This document shows positions 1-7,369 of a stretch of 50,283 nucleotides of DNA, piece after piece. The notes beneath the pieces were generated by a model, which was given only the letters and a program-made list of their open reading frames with translations, did no database searches and was not told the DNA's origin. Within the stretch, counting starts at the first letter, position 1, and each line of letters starts with the position of its first letter. The DNA is taken from positions 1 through 50,283 of the forward strand of contig DAIDGW010000214.1 of the NCBI GenBank assembly GCA_027452245.1, written 5' to 3'. The DNA comes from Acidobacteriaceae bacterium. Its GTDB lineage: Bacteria; Acidobacteriota; Terriglobia; Terriglobales; Acidobacteriaceae. A program made the position numbers and the translations under genes.

Positions 1-602
1 GACAATATCCCGAAGCTAGATTGCAGCTTCTGGACGCAGTCCAGATAGATCCTGCGAATTTCGCTTATCGAATGGATATGGCGAGTCTGATGCTCGAGAT
101 GGGACGAGACAACGACGTGATCACAGTCCTCCGCAATGCCATGCATCTGGCCACTCCCGACGAAAGGGTTATGGCGCAATCCTTCCTGGAGCATGCCCAA
201 AGTTTTGCCGCGCAGAAGCAATCTCAGGTTTCCGGCCAAGGTCAGAGTCACGGGGAGCCAGCATCGACCGATTCCGATTCCGGCTCCAATCCTCCCAGGC
301 TTGCCACGCAAGAGGTTTTGCCCGCTGGCCCTCATCACTTCCTGCTCGGCATCGTAAAAAATGTTCAGTGCGGTCCTGCCGACAAGCCCACCCTGAACTT
401 TAGCCTGATTTCCGCTGCGAAGACGATCGAGGCCCATTCCGGCAACTATTACGACCTCAAATTCTCTGCTGTTAATGTCACGCCAAGGGATGATTTCGAT
501 CCCTGTAAAGACTTGGAAGGCATGTCGGCCAAGATTGAGTATGTGGAATCCTCGGACAAACCACCTGTCGATTACGTGGTTGCGATCGAATTGCACAAAT
601 GA
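1..602 (+). CDS. TPR-repeat protein, C-terminal part (5' end outside window)
   Basis: The reading frame is already open at the left edge, so only about the last 200 residues are seen. The first 70 residues read as tetratricopeptide-like helical pairs (leucine/alanine spacing, 'IDPANFAYRMDMASLMLEMG' type turn), followed by a Gln/Ser/Gly-rich linker and a C-terminal beta-rich segment of about 95 residues that I do not recognise. A TPR protein normally serves as a protein-protein scaffold; no enzymatic motif is visible. It ends 169 nt upstream of uvrB and the intervening DNA has its own promoter-like element, so the two are probably not one unit. Function unknown. Confidence 0.75.
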   Translation, partial: QYPEARLQLLDAVQIDPANFAYRMDMASLMLEMGRDNDVITVLRNAMHLATPDERVMAQSFLEHAQSFAAQKQSQVSGQGQSHGEPASTDSDSGSNPPRLATQEVLPAGPHHFLLGIVKNVQCGPADKPTLNFSLISAAKTIEAHSGNYYDLKFSAVNVTPRDDFDPCKDLEGMSAKIEYVESSDKPPVDYVVAIELHK

Positions 603-639
603 GTTCTACGCCCCTTCCACCAGCGACTTGAATTCCAAA

Positions 640-645
640 TATAAT
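640..645 (+). promoter_or_regulatory. candidate -10 element upstream of uvrB
   Basis: A perfect TATAAT lies 127 nt before the uvrB ATG in the gap after the TPR gene. No good -35 hexamer is found 16-18 nt upstream. Just downstream (659-671) is a short inverted repeat, GATCC-CTC-GGATC, which could be an operator, but I recognise no LexA box of the known types. The promoter call is an inference from the hexamer and position only. Confidence 0.4.
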
Positions 646-771
646 AGAAAGATTCTCTGATCCCTCGGATCGCTTCTGAGAGCCTTCCAGCCGCTTTCGA
701 TCCTGTTTGTGACTGGAGACCCGCCCGCGAGACTTTGGTCGAGGGCTCAGAACGGCAACTGAAACATCACC

Positions 772-2763
772 ATGGATTTCAAACTCGTTTCTGACTACAA
801 ACCGCGTGGAGACCAGAAATCCGCCATTGAAGCGCTCACCCGTGGCCTGTTCGATCGCGAGGCGCACCAGGTTTTGCTCGGCGTCACCGGATCGGGCAAG
901 ACCTTCACAATGGCAAAAGTCATTGAAGCAGTGAACCGTCCGGCGCTGGTGATGGCGCACAATAAGACACTGGCAGCACAGCTGTATCACGAATTCAAGA
1001 GCTTCTTTCCGCACAATGCGGTGGAATACTTCGTTTCGTATTACGACTATTACCAACCCGAGGCGTACGTTCCCGCCGCCGATCTTTATATCGAAAAAGA
1101 AGCCACCATCAACGATGAATTGGACAAGCTGCGGCTCTCGGCAACGCGATCTTTGTTCGAGCGGCGGGATGCGCTGATCGTTGCCTCGGTGAGTTGCATT
1201 TATGGCCTGGGATCTCCGGAAGCCTATTACGGGATGATGCTGTTCCTGGAAAAAGGTCAGAAGATCAAGCGCGAAGACATCACGCGCAAACTGGTCGACA
1301 TTCTTTACGAGCGGACCAACGGCGAGTTCCGCCGCGGAACCTTTCGCGTACGGGGCGACGTGATTGAAGTCTTTCCTACCTACGACGACATGGCGTACCG
1401 CATCGAACTCTGGGGAGACCAGGTGGAGACGCTTTCGCAGATTGATCCGCTGTTTGGCACGGTGAAGCAGAAATACGTGCGTCTGCCGATTTATCCAAAA
1501 ACCCATTACGTCATGAAAGACGAGACTCGCGCGACAGCCGTCGAGTCGATCAAAAAAGAGCTCGCATGGTGGGAAGTCGAACTCGAAAGGCAGGGGCGGC
1601 TGGTCGAATCGCAGCGCATCCATCAGCGCACCATGTTCGATCTGGAAATGATCAAGGCCATGGGTTATTGCCACGGCATCGAGAATTATTCGCGGCATTT
1701 CACGGGACGCTTACCAGGAGAACCTCCGCCAACTTTGCTGGACTATTTCCCGCGCGATTATCTGATGTTCATTGACGAATCGCACCAGACGGTTCCGCAG
1801 TTGCACGGCATGTATGCCGGAGACCGGTCGCGCAAGGAAGTGCTGGTGGAATACGGATTTCGCATGCCATCGGCACTCGACAATCGTCCGCTGACATTTG
1901 AGGAATTTGAGCATCGCACGAACCAACTGATCTATGTATCGGCGACACCGGGTCCGTATGAACTGACGAAATCCGCGGGCGTGGTCGTGGAGCAGATTAT
2001 TCGACCCACGGGGTTGATCGATCCGGAGGTCGAGATTCGCCCCGTGAAGGGACAGATTGACGATCTGTTGCACGAGATTCGCGCCCGCGTCGCCAAGGGT
2101 GAACGCGTGCTCGTAACCACGCTGACCAAGCGCATGGCGGAAGATCTCGCCGAGTACTATGCCGAGGTCGGCGTAAAGTGCCGCTACATGCACTCGGAAA
2201 TCGAGACGCTCGAGCGCGTAAAGATTCTGCGCGATCTGCGCAAGGGTGAATTCGACGTGTTAATCGGCATCAATCTGCTGCGCGAAGGACTGGACCTGCC
2301 GGAGGTTTCGCTGGTCGCCATCCTCGACGCCGACAAAGAAGGATTCCTGCGATCGGCCGGATCGCTGATCCAGACCATCGGACGCTGCGCTCGCCACTTG
2401 AATGGACGCGCAATTCTTTATGCCGACCGCATGACTGATTCCATGAAGAAAGCGCTGGACGAGACTTCGCGGCGCCGCGCCATTCAGAGCGCATACAACG
2501 AGGCCAATGGAATCACGCCGGAGTCGATCGTGCGTCCGCTGGACATGTCGCTGGCGGCCATCGTGGCGGCCGATTATGCCGATGTCGCCACCACGGAATC
2601 GGAAGGCATGCCGGAGTTCAAGTCGCAGGAAGAAGTGGACACGTACATCGCCAAGCTCGAAGGCGAAATGCGCGAGGCCGCGAAACGCTTCGAATTCGAA
2701 AAAGCCGCCAAGCTGCGGGATCAGATCAAGGAACTGCGGACAAAGGAGTTTTTGTTCGCCTGA
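772..2763 (+). CDS. uvrB: UvrABC system protein B (excinuclease subunit)
   Basis: Full-length UvrB (663 aa, normal for the family), the damage-verifying helicase-like subunit of nucleotide excision repair that is loaded by UvrA and recruits UvrC. Walker A GVTGSGKT is at residues 37-44; the tyrosine-rich beta-hairpin that inserts between the strands ([12 protein letters not shown]) follows near residue 85; the motif II box reads DESH; motifs V and VI ([28 protein letters not shown]) are intact. The C-terminal UVR coiled-coil that contacts UvrC is present (about residues 625-660, [18 protein letters not shown]). The ATG start gives the canonical N terminus. Monocistronic by spacing. Confidence 0.98.
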   Translation: MDFKLVSDYKPRGDQKSAIEALTRGLFDREAHQVLLGVTGSGKTFTMAKVIEAVNRPALVMAHNKTLAAQLYHEFKSFFPHNAVEYFVSYYDYYQPEAYVPAADLYIEKEATINDELDKLRLSATRSLFERRDALIVASVSCIYGLGSPEAYYGMMLFLEKGQKIKREDITRKLVDILYERTNGEFRRGTFRVRGDVIEVFPTYDDMAYRIELWGDQVETLSQIDPLFGTVKQKYVRLPIYPKTHYVMKDETRATAVESIKKELAWWEVELERQGRLVESQRIHQRTMFDLEMIKAMGYCHGIENYSRHFTGRLPGEPPPTLLDYFPRDYLMFIDESHQTVPQLHGMYAGDRSRKEVLVEYGFRMPSALDNRPLTFEEFEHRTNQLIYVSATPGPYELTKSAGVVVEQIIRPTGLIDPEVEIRPVKGQIDDLLHEIRARVAKGERVLVTTLTKRMAEDLAEYYAEVGVKCRYMHSEIETLERVKILRDLRKGEFDVLIGINLLREGLDLPEVSLVAILDADKEGFLRSAGSLIQTIGRCARHLNGRAILYADRMTDSMKKALDETSRRRAIQSAYNEANGITPESIVRPLDMSLAAIVAADYADVATTESEGMPEFKSQEEVDTYIAKLEGEMREAAKRFEFEKAAKLRDQIKELRTKEFLFA

Positions 2764-2874
2764 GCGGACATCGGATACGGGGTGCCGAATAACGAAGAAT
2801 TTGGATTGCCAGCGTCCCCGTTCTCGTTGGATTCGCGCCGACCCGCGGCCAAGGTCTTCACGAACACTAGATTT

Positions 2875-2884
2875 GTGTTACACT
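2875..2884 (+). promoter_or_regulatory. candidate promoter/operator of the toxin-antitoxin pair
   Basis: GTGT-T-ACAC (2875-2883) is a small palindrome overlapping a -10-like TACACT (2879-2884) placed 6 nt before the GTG start of the antitoxin. If this is the -10, transcription would start at or next to the start codon, so the message would be leaderless or nearly so. A palindrome over the promoter fits the autoregulation usual for antitoxins. The -35 (near 2856) is poor. Confidence 0.35.
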
Positions 2885-2890
2885 ATTTTC

Positions 2891-3145
2891 GTGTTGTCTA
2901 AACCACAACTTAGAAATGTAACAGTGACGCTCGAAGAAGACGTCGCGCAGTGGGCTCGCATCGAAGCTGCCCGCCGTGATACCAGCGTCTCTCGGTTATT
3001 GGGAGAAATGCTCAAGGAACGCATGTCCGCGCAGAACAATTACGAACAAGCGATGCGCAGGGCCTTGCGCCGCAAGCCATTTCTTAAGTCTACGGGCCGG
3101 TATCTGACCCGCGAACAAGTCCATGACCGCGCCCATCTTCGTTGA
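2891..3145 (+). CDS. antitoxin-like DNA-binding protein (VapB/ribbon-helix-helix type)
   Basis: An 84-residue protein starting at GTG 2891 (TTG 2894 is the alternative). The first 40 residues read as a ribbon-helix-helix: a beta strand 'RNVTVTLEEDVAQWARIEA' followed by 'ARRDTSVSRLLGEMLKERM', the usual pattern of RHH antitoxins that bind their own promoter. The basic C-terminal half (RRALRRKPFLKSTG) would be the toxin-binding tail. It overlaps the PIN gene by 23 nt, so the two are translationally coupled. Function as antitoxin is inferred from the fold-like pattern plus the neighbour. Confidence 0.75.
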   Translation: MLSKPQLRNVTVTLEEDVAQWARIEAARRDTSVSRLLGEMLKERMSAQNNYEQAMRRALRRKPFLKSTGRYLTREQVHDRAHLR

Positions 3146-3557
3146 CACGAACCCGTTGCTCTACGCGCTGGACGACGCCGACAAGGCGAAGCAAAGGGCT
3201 GCTCAGGACTGGCGCGCAGCCCTATGGCAGAGCAGACTCGGGCGCCTCAGCTTCCAGGTGTTAAATGAAATTTATGCGAACGCCCTCCGGCTAAAACCTT
3301 CAGCCCGTGACGAGGCACGCGCTGAAGTGCGCGACTTGCTGGCCTGGAATCCCGTGGTGCTTGATGCTGCGGTCCTAGAACTCGGATGGAGGTTTCAGGA
3401 TCGCTATCAACTCGCGTTCTGGGACTCTCTCATTGTGGCAGCAGCAAAACTATCAGGAAGCGCCTATCTGCTCACGGAAGATCTGCAGGCTGGACAGATG
3501 CTGGACGGAATTGAGGTCGTGAACCCGTTTCTCGTTAGCCCGGCAGATCTACTCTAG
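3123..3557 (+). CDS. PIN-domain toxin, VapC-like ribonuclease
   Basis: A 144-residue PIN protein. The N terminus FVDTNPLLYALD carries the first catalytic Asp; a conserved Glu sits in VLNEIYANAL; the C-terminal acidic pair is in RYQLAFWDSLIVAAA and the following segment LLTEDLQAGQ. These are the Mg2+ ligands of VapC-type endoribonucleases, which cleave tRNA or rRNA when the antitoxin is lost. Length is normal for the family and no key residue appears missing. It ends 5 nt before the convergent stop of the CheR-like gene, so the pair is wedged between uvrB and the signalling island without any mobile-element trace. Confidence 0.85.
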   Translation: MTAPIFVDTNPLLYALDDADKAKQRAAQDWRAALWQSRLGRLSFQVLNEIYANALRLKPSARDEARAEVRDLLAWNPVVLDAAVLELGWRFQDRYQLAFWDSLIVAAAKLSGSAYLLTEDLQAGQMLDGIEVVNPFLVSPADLL

Positions 3558-3562
3558 CCTGC

Positions 3563-4591
3563 TTAGCGCCCGTAGGCGGCGCCGGCAGCCAGAGGCTTGC
3601 GGTACATCGTATATCCGTCGAAGACTTCCGAACGGAAATTCAGGCTTTGCGAGGAAAGCTTTTCCGTCTGGCTAAGGAACAGATAGCCGCCCGGCTCAAG
3701 GTAGAGATGCAAGCGCTCCAGCAGTGCCAAGCGTTGCGGACGCGAGAGGTGCGGAAGCACGTCCATGCAGAAGATGCAATCGAAGCGCCCGATATAAACC
3801 GGATGAATCAGGTTCATCGTGTTAAAGGTGACCATGCTGCGCAGGCGCGGCTTGACCATCAGGTATCCACTGGGCGAACTGCGGTCGGCCGCTCCGGCGG
3901 TAGAGGAAATTTTCGTGAAGCACGAGCGGATGGCCGCGGGAGGCAATCCTGCCACCGCCGATTCGGGATACACACCGCGTTCGCCAATTTTGATGGACTC
4001 GGCAAGCAAGTCGCTGCCCACGATGTGAATGGCCCATTCCTTCGTTAATTGCGAAGGCACGGGAATGCTGGTTTCCGCGATTCCGCCATTTCGGCAGGAT
4101 GTTGCTTTTGCGCCATTGCTGTTTCCGTTCCCATTTCCATTGCTGCTGGCGCGAGTGGCACTCGCTGTTCCGGATGGAATCGCATCGCACAATGCCATGG
4201 CAATCGAATACGGTTCTTCGCCGGAGCCGCATCCGGCGCTCCATATCCGCAGAGTGCAGGGACCCTCGGTTGACTTGCGCGAATGGATCTGCGGCAACAC
4301 ATAGCGTGCAAGCGCCGTCATAGCCCCGGGATGGCGAAAAAAGCCGCTCGTGCTGTTGATCAACCCATGCAAAAACTGCGACAGCAGCGCAGAATCAGGT
4401 TCGGGCGAACGCAGCAAGGCAAAGAGCTCGTCTGTGGACCCAAGATCGTGGCGTTCGAGATAGTCCGAGACGTGGCTTGCGATCGCGCTGTTCGGCGCGT
4501 CGAGCAGAATTCCCGTGTGCCGTTCCACGAGCAGCCGAAGCTCAGAGAGTTCGTGCTCCAGAATCGCTCCGCCTGTAATGAATCGATGCAT
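3563..4591 (-). CDS. divergent CheR-family methyltransferase with low-complexity insert
   Basis: A 342-residue protein with the CheR architecture: helical N domain (residues 10-105) and SAM-binding domain. The SAM motif IWSAGCGSGEEPYSIAM (116-132) is intact, as is the GSDLLAESIKIGERGVY segment. Departures from a normal CheR: the FCRN..YF box of the catalytic domain reads FCMDVLPHL (274-282), the N-terminal receptor-binding helix lacks the usual Arg pair, and an insert at about 139-181 is Asn/Gly/Ser-rich (NGNGNGNSNG). It is the last gene of a four-gene leftward operon with PilZ, unknown and phosphotransfer proteins. It may methylate a non-MCP target or act as a SAM sensor; that is inference. 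The canonical CheR of this island is at 15894. Confidence 0.85.
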   Translation of the reverse strand: MHRFITGGAILEHELSELRLLVERHTGILLDAPNSAIASHVSDYLERHDLGSTDELFALLRSPEPDSALLSQFLHGLINSTSGFFRHPGAMTALARYVLPQIHSRKSTEGPCTLRIWSAGCGSGEEPYSIAMALCDAIPSGTASATRASSNGNGNGNSNGAKATSCRNGGIAETSIPVPSQLTKEWAIHIVGSDLLAESIKIGERGVYPESAVAGLPPAAIRSCFTKISSTAGAADRSSPSGYLMVKPRLRSMVTFNTMNLIHPVYIGRFDCIFCMDVLPHLSRPQRLALLERLHLYLEPGGYLFLSQTEKLSSQSLNFRSEVFDGYTMYRKPLAAGAAYGR

Positions 4592-4623
4592 AAAAGTTCC
4601 CCGAAGGGCGATTTGAATTGCTT

Positions 4624-4639
4624 ACTCTGAAGCCAGAGT
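4624..4639. repeat. inverted repeat in the gap before the CheR-like gene
   Basis: ACTCTG-AAGC-CAGAGT forms a 6-bp stem with a 4-nt loop in the 73-nt gap between two leftward genes. There is no T-run after it on either strand, so it is not a standard terminator; it could be an RNA-processing or translation-modulating hairpin. Confidence 0.35.
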
Positions 4640-4664
4640 GACCGGGGAAGTCAATTCTGTGCCT

Positions 4665-5366
4665 TCAGTTTGCTGCCGCACTCCTGGCTTCGAGAGCTGC
4701 TGCGCCATACGGCCTGCCGGCATCGCGCTCCGCCTGCAGGGCCGCGACATTCATCTCTTTTTCCAGCGACGAAAACCGCTGCAGAATTTCGTGGATACGC
4801 AAAGTCATGTTCCGAATCGTCTCAATCTGCGCGCGCGCCTGTGCCGAAAGCGTTCCGGGCTCGAGCAACAGCAGATCCGAGTTGCCTAACACCGACGTCA
4901 AAGCGTTGTTCAGGTTATGCCGCATCTCGAGCATGTAGCGGCCCAGCGTTGCTTGCCGATCCAGATTGGCGCGCTCCACTTCGGCGGTACGCGCCCGTAC
5001 CTCCGCTCGCGAACGGAGCACTGCCTCTGCAGCCGCCGGAACCAGGATATCGACCCAGTTTTCTTCCTCGCGCATCAGGTAAATGCGCGGCCAGCGTTCG
5101 CGCACGAGTTGTGCCGTAGCCCGATCGTGATGGAGGTAAAAAATCGGCTGGCCGGTGGAATGCAGAGGTTCGAGAACAACCGAGAGGAGATCGCGCCGCA
5201 AATCTCCCAGAATAGCCACGTCGAAAGCATCGACAGCAAACCGCGGCCACAGTTCCCCGCTCAGCATGGTGAACGTGGGGAGACTCCGCTCCATCTGCCA
5301 GCGCGCGCTGATGCGGCGGGAGAAATCGGCGTCGTCAGAAATAATCAGTACTGTCGGCTGTTCCAC
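4665..5366 (-). CDS. receiver-like plus histidine-phosphotransfer (DHp) protein without ATPase domain
   Basis: A 233-residue protein in two parts. Residues 1-115 have receiver fold spacing: acidic pocket ISDDAD (9-14) and a possible phospho-acceptor D55 in VAILGDL, but the usual Lys-Pro near the end is absent (IYLMREEENW). After a coiled-coil linker (115-140), residues 140-200 read as a histidine-kinase dimerisation domain with the H-box MRHNLNNALTSVLG (H150). The sequence then stops after an Ala/Arg-rich tail; no N, G1 or G2 ATP-binding box exists. It therefore cannot autophosphorylate and resembles phosphotransfer proteins such as Spo0B or ChpT in principle, though those keep a remnant ATPase fold. 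Third gene of the PilZ operon. Alternatively, a partner that must dimerise with another kinase. Confidence 0.75.
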   Translation of the reverse strand: MEQPTVLIISDDADFSRRISARWQMERSLPTFTMLSGELWPRFAVDAFDVAILGDLRRDLLSVVLEPLHSTGQPIFYLHHDRATAQLVRERWPRIYLMREEENWVDILVPAAAEAVLRSRAEVRARTAEVERANLDRQATLGRYMLEMRHNLNNALTSVLGNSDLLLLEPGTLSAQARAQIETIRNMTLRIHEILQRFSSLEKEMNVAALQAERDAGRPYGAAALEARSAAAN

Positions 5367-5410
5367 GTTACAAATTCCTTATGTGCTGCACGCTGCAGTC
5401 GCGAAAACTC

Positions 5411-6550
5411 TTAGCTTTCGGAAGACGATCCGGAATCCGAAGAGACTTCGAATTCGGGAGCTTCATTCTTTGCGGGAGTAAGTTTTCCCGCTGCCTTGAC
5501 TGGGGTCTTGGGATTGGCCGGCTTTGCGATTGACGATCCAGCGGCGGGAACGCTGGCTGCCGCCGCTTTTGCCATCGGCTTGCCGATTGGAACCGGAGTC
5601 CTTTGAGAGAGTGGTTTCGAGACCGGAGCGGGTGTTGGAGCTGTCGCTGGCTTCGCTGCCGCAGGTTGAGCCGTTCTGCGTCCCAGCGCATATTCCACCG
5701 ACGCCCGCAAGTCCACCAGCATACGCAAAGGCTGCCCGGAGGAATACTCTGCCTGAAACATTACCTTCCACGACTGGCAGATCATGCGCAGCCGGGAGAT
5801 TGGCTCATCCGCCGAAAACTGTGCCCGGCGGCAATCCAGCGTCTGAATTCCCTTGTTCTCCAACTCATTCAAACCGTCGAGAATGACATTCAGATCGGCA
5901 TGCATGAGGCGGAAGAAGACGCGCCGCATCAGATATCCGAAGCGCGTGAAGGCCACCAGGGCAACCGGCAGGAAGAACAGGTCGCCGGCCTGCAGCTTGG
6001 CCTTGCGCCCCTGGGCGAGAATGCCGCCATGCAGAAGTTCGTCGAGCGAGGTGCAACGGCGGGCCGACTCGCGCACCCGGTCCAGCGCATTCAGCCATAC
6101 CGGCATCTTCAAGTCCACCGGGCCAAGCACCGGCTCCAGCGCATTGGCCACAAAACCCATGTCCACTTCCGCTTCATTCACCTGCGAGGGCGCAATCTGG
6201 CTGAAATACTGCACCAGCAGGAAATCAATCTTGTCGCGCACTGCGTCGGACTTGGCCGCATTCCCGAGATGATGCTTCAGCAGTTGCACCAGGCTTTCCT
6301 GATCGACCAGCGCGCTGGTCTGGAGAAACTGTCGCAACTGATGCACCTGGATCTTGGCGTCCATGTCGCTGAGCCAGCGGCTGGCATGCTCCACCGCATC
6401 CCGCCCGGGCGCTTCCACACCAGCTTCCAGATCGGGACACGGCTGCACGTCAATCACGAACTCACGTGCCAACTCGAAATAAATGGGATAGAGCCGCCGA
6501 GCAGCGATCCATTTGGCGGCGAGGTCTTGTACAGAGGTTGATGGGTTCAT
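5411..6550 (-). CDS. unknown helical protein with Ala/Pro/Lys-rich tail
   Basis: A 379-residue protein I do not recognise. Residues 1-290 are predicted mostly helical with no membrane segment and no enzyme motif visible; residues about 170-235 (GILAQGRKAKLQAGDLFFL, then FGYLMRRVFFRLMHADLN) look like a compact conserved core. Residues 295-379 are a low-complexity, Ala/Pro/Lys/Ser-rich tail, acidic and serine-rich at the very end (EVSSDSGSSSES). The start ATG overlaps the stop of the PilZ gene in an ATGA, so the two are translationally coupled, and the phosphotransfer and CheR-like genes follow. Context suggests a signalling scaffold or output protein of the PilZ module; nothing in the sequence proves it. 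Confidence 0.8.
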   Translation of the reverse strand: MNPSTSVQDLAAKWIAARRLYPIYFELAREFVIDVQPCPDLEAGVEAPGRDAVEHASRWLSDMDAKIQVHQLRQFLQTSALVDQESLVQLLKHHLGNAAKSDAVRDKIDFLLVQYFSQIAPSQVNEAEVDMGFVANALEPVLGPVDLKMPVWLNALDRVRESARRCTSLDELLHGGILAQGRKAKLQAGDLFFLPVALVAFTRFGYLMRRVFFRLMHADLNVILDGLNELENKGIQTLDCRRAQFSADEPISRLRMICQSWKVMFQAEYSSGQPLRMLVDLRASVEYALGRRTAQPAAAKPATAPTPAPVSKPLSQRTPVPIGKPMAKAAAASVPAAGSSIAKPANPKTPVKAAGKLTPAKNEAPEFEVSSDSGSSSES

Positions 6551-6861
6551 GATTTTACGATCCAGTTGGGGACCTCTCCCCGAAATCGGGCCGCGACCAC
6601 AGTCTTTCCGGGATGGTATTGGACGGCGACGACGGAAGTCTCCACATCAAGGGATCCATCGGCATTCCGCAGCCGCACTATATCGGCAAACTCCAGGGGA
6701 GACGTGCAGGCAAACAGCACCTCGCGCGGGGTTCCGTACTCGATGACCGTGCTTTCGCTGAAGTTAGACCCGGCATTGCCGTCGCGAGTGAACGAACGAG
6801 CGAGTTGAACGGGAATGCGAACGGGAGTGGCTTCGGGGAAAAAGCGGGCGAGCCCGGCCAC
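6547..6861 (-). CDS. PilZ-domain-like protein
   Basis: A protein of 104 residues from GTG 6861, chosen because a GGAGAG ribosome-binding site precedes it; the frame stays open to a GTG at 6996 (149 aa), which has no such site. The sequence runs RIPVQLARSF, then STVIEYGTPREVLF, FADIVRLRN and VVAVQYHPGKTVVAARF, the beta-barrel pattern of PilZ domains seen in acidobacterial proteins. The classical c-di-GMP-binding RxxxR and D/NxSxxG boxes are only weakly matched, so nucleotide binding is uncertain. First gene of the leftward operon; its stop overlaps the next ATG. PilZ proteins usually act as c-di-GMP-dependent adaptors for motility or polysaccharide synthesis. Confidence 0.65.
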   Translation of the reverse strand: MAGLARFFPEATPVRIPVQLARSFTRDGNAGSNFSESTVIEYGTPREVLFACTSPLEFADIVRLRNADGSLDVETSVVAVQYHPGKTVVAARFRGEVPNWIVKS

Positions 6862-7014
6862 GGCACTCTCCGGCTGATTGCGTGATAATCCTGTGGCTGA
6901 TTGTGCCAAGCGAATCTTTTCCTTTGGTCCCGTTCCTCTGGGTACGACCGGAACTCGACCTTCCCGGTTAGGAGGGTCTTGGAGAAACCGGTGCACCGTT
7001 GTACGGAAACACGA

Positions 7015-7030
7015 TGCACGGTGAAAACCA
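7015..7030 (-). promoter_or_regulatory. weak sigma-54 (-24/-12) promoter candidate for the PilZ operon
   Basis: Read leftward, TGGTTTTCACCGTGCA has the invariant GG-N10-GC spacing and a near-consensus -12 (GTGCA against TTGCA), but the -24 lacks CAC. It lies about 100-120 nt downstream of the TGAGA/TCTCA boxes, a normal distance for sigma-54 enhancers. Support is spacing and context only. Confidence 0.3.
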
Positions 7031-7125
7031 ATTTTTGGAACGGAAGGGCTAGTCCTGCGGTGAACGACTTTTCAAACAGATAGAGAAGAAACGGCTACTC
7101 ACCGGGCTGCTAGCGAGCCGCCGCA

Positions 7126-7149
7126 TCTCACAATGAGACGCGTGTCTCA
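7126..7149. promoter_or_regulatory. overlapping TCTCA/TGAGA palindromes, candidate activator binding site
   Basis: TCTCA-CAA-TGAGA (7126-7138) overlaps TGAGACGCGTGTCTCA (7134-7149), giving three alternating half-sites. The same TGAGAC...TCTCA arrangement occurs at 12759-12773 in front of the chemosensory operon. Dyads of this kind placed 100 nt or so before -24/-12 promoters are typical enhancer sites of NtrC-family activators, and such an activator is encoded next door. Assignment to that activator is inference. Confidence 0.45.
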
Positions 7150-7297
7150 CCTGGAATCGATTGGGACGCCCGCATCCGCTGCCGTCAAAAAGGCTGCTGC
7201 CCTGTTTTCGTAACAGAATTTGGAGCACCGCGGCAGCGACCAAGAAGATCCTTTTTGGTGTCGGTAACGGACTGCCAAAGTACAGCCCCGCTGTGCT

Positions 7298-7320
7298 AAG
7301 TGTATGCACAGCTTACACTT
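7298..7320. repeat. near-perfect 23-nt palindrome after the activator gene
   Basis: Left arm AAGTGTATGC and right arm GCTTACACTT pair at 9 of 10 positions around an ACA centre. There is no T-run, so it is not an intrinsic terminator of the leftward activator gene. It looks more like a binding site for a dimeric regulator acting on the PilZ operon, or a short RNA stem. Confidence 0.4.
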
Positions 7321-7369
7321 TGTTATGTGATCCTGAAGTTTTCAAGCCCTGACGCAGCGCCCGCAGAGT

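Larger units (their letters stand above)
6862..7369. other. long intergenic control region of the PilZ operon
   Basis: About 500 nt between the sigma-54 activator gene and the PilZ gene, both leftward. I see no convincing gene: the open frames here (for example 7049-7309 on the minus strand) lack ribosome-binding sites and domain-like composition. What it does hold is a weak -24/-12 match (7015-7030), adjacent TGAGA/TCTCA inverted repeats (7126-7149) and a longer near-palindrome (7298-7320), listed separately. Confidence 0.6.

Noticed and set aside
478-1698. 406-codon open frame antisense to uvrB
   Set aside because: It is a long shadow of uvrB: high-GC codon structure opens the opposite strand. 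The uvrB motifs are unambiguous and the antisense protein has no domain pattern.
5603-6541. 312-codon open frame antisense to the unknown 379-residue gene
   Set aside because: The leftward frame has operon overlaps at both ends and a plausible protein composition; the rightward frame is His/Arg/Gln-rich, as typical of antisense shadows.
6900-6920. TGGCAC on the minus strand as the -24 box of a PilZ-operon promoter
   Set aside because: The following bases place no GC at the required GG-N10-GC distance.
7049-7309. 86-codon open frame on the minus strand between the activator and PilZ genes
   Set aside because: No ribosome-binding site, starts inside the palindrome, composition unlike a protein (mixed Arg/Ser/Cys tail), and it covers putative regulatory boxes.
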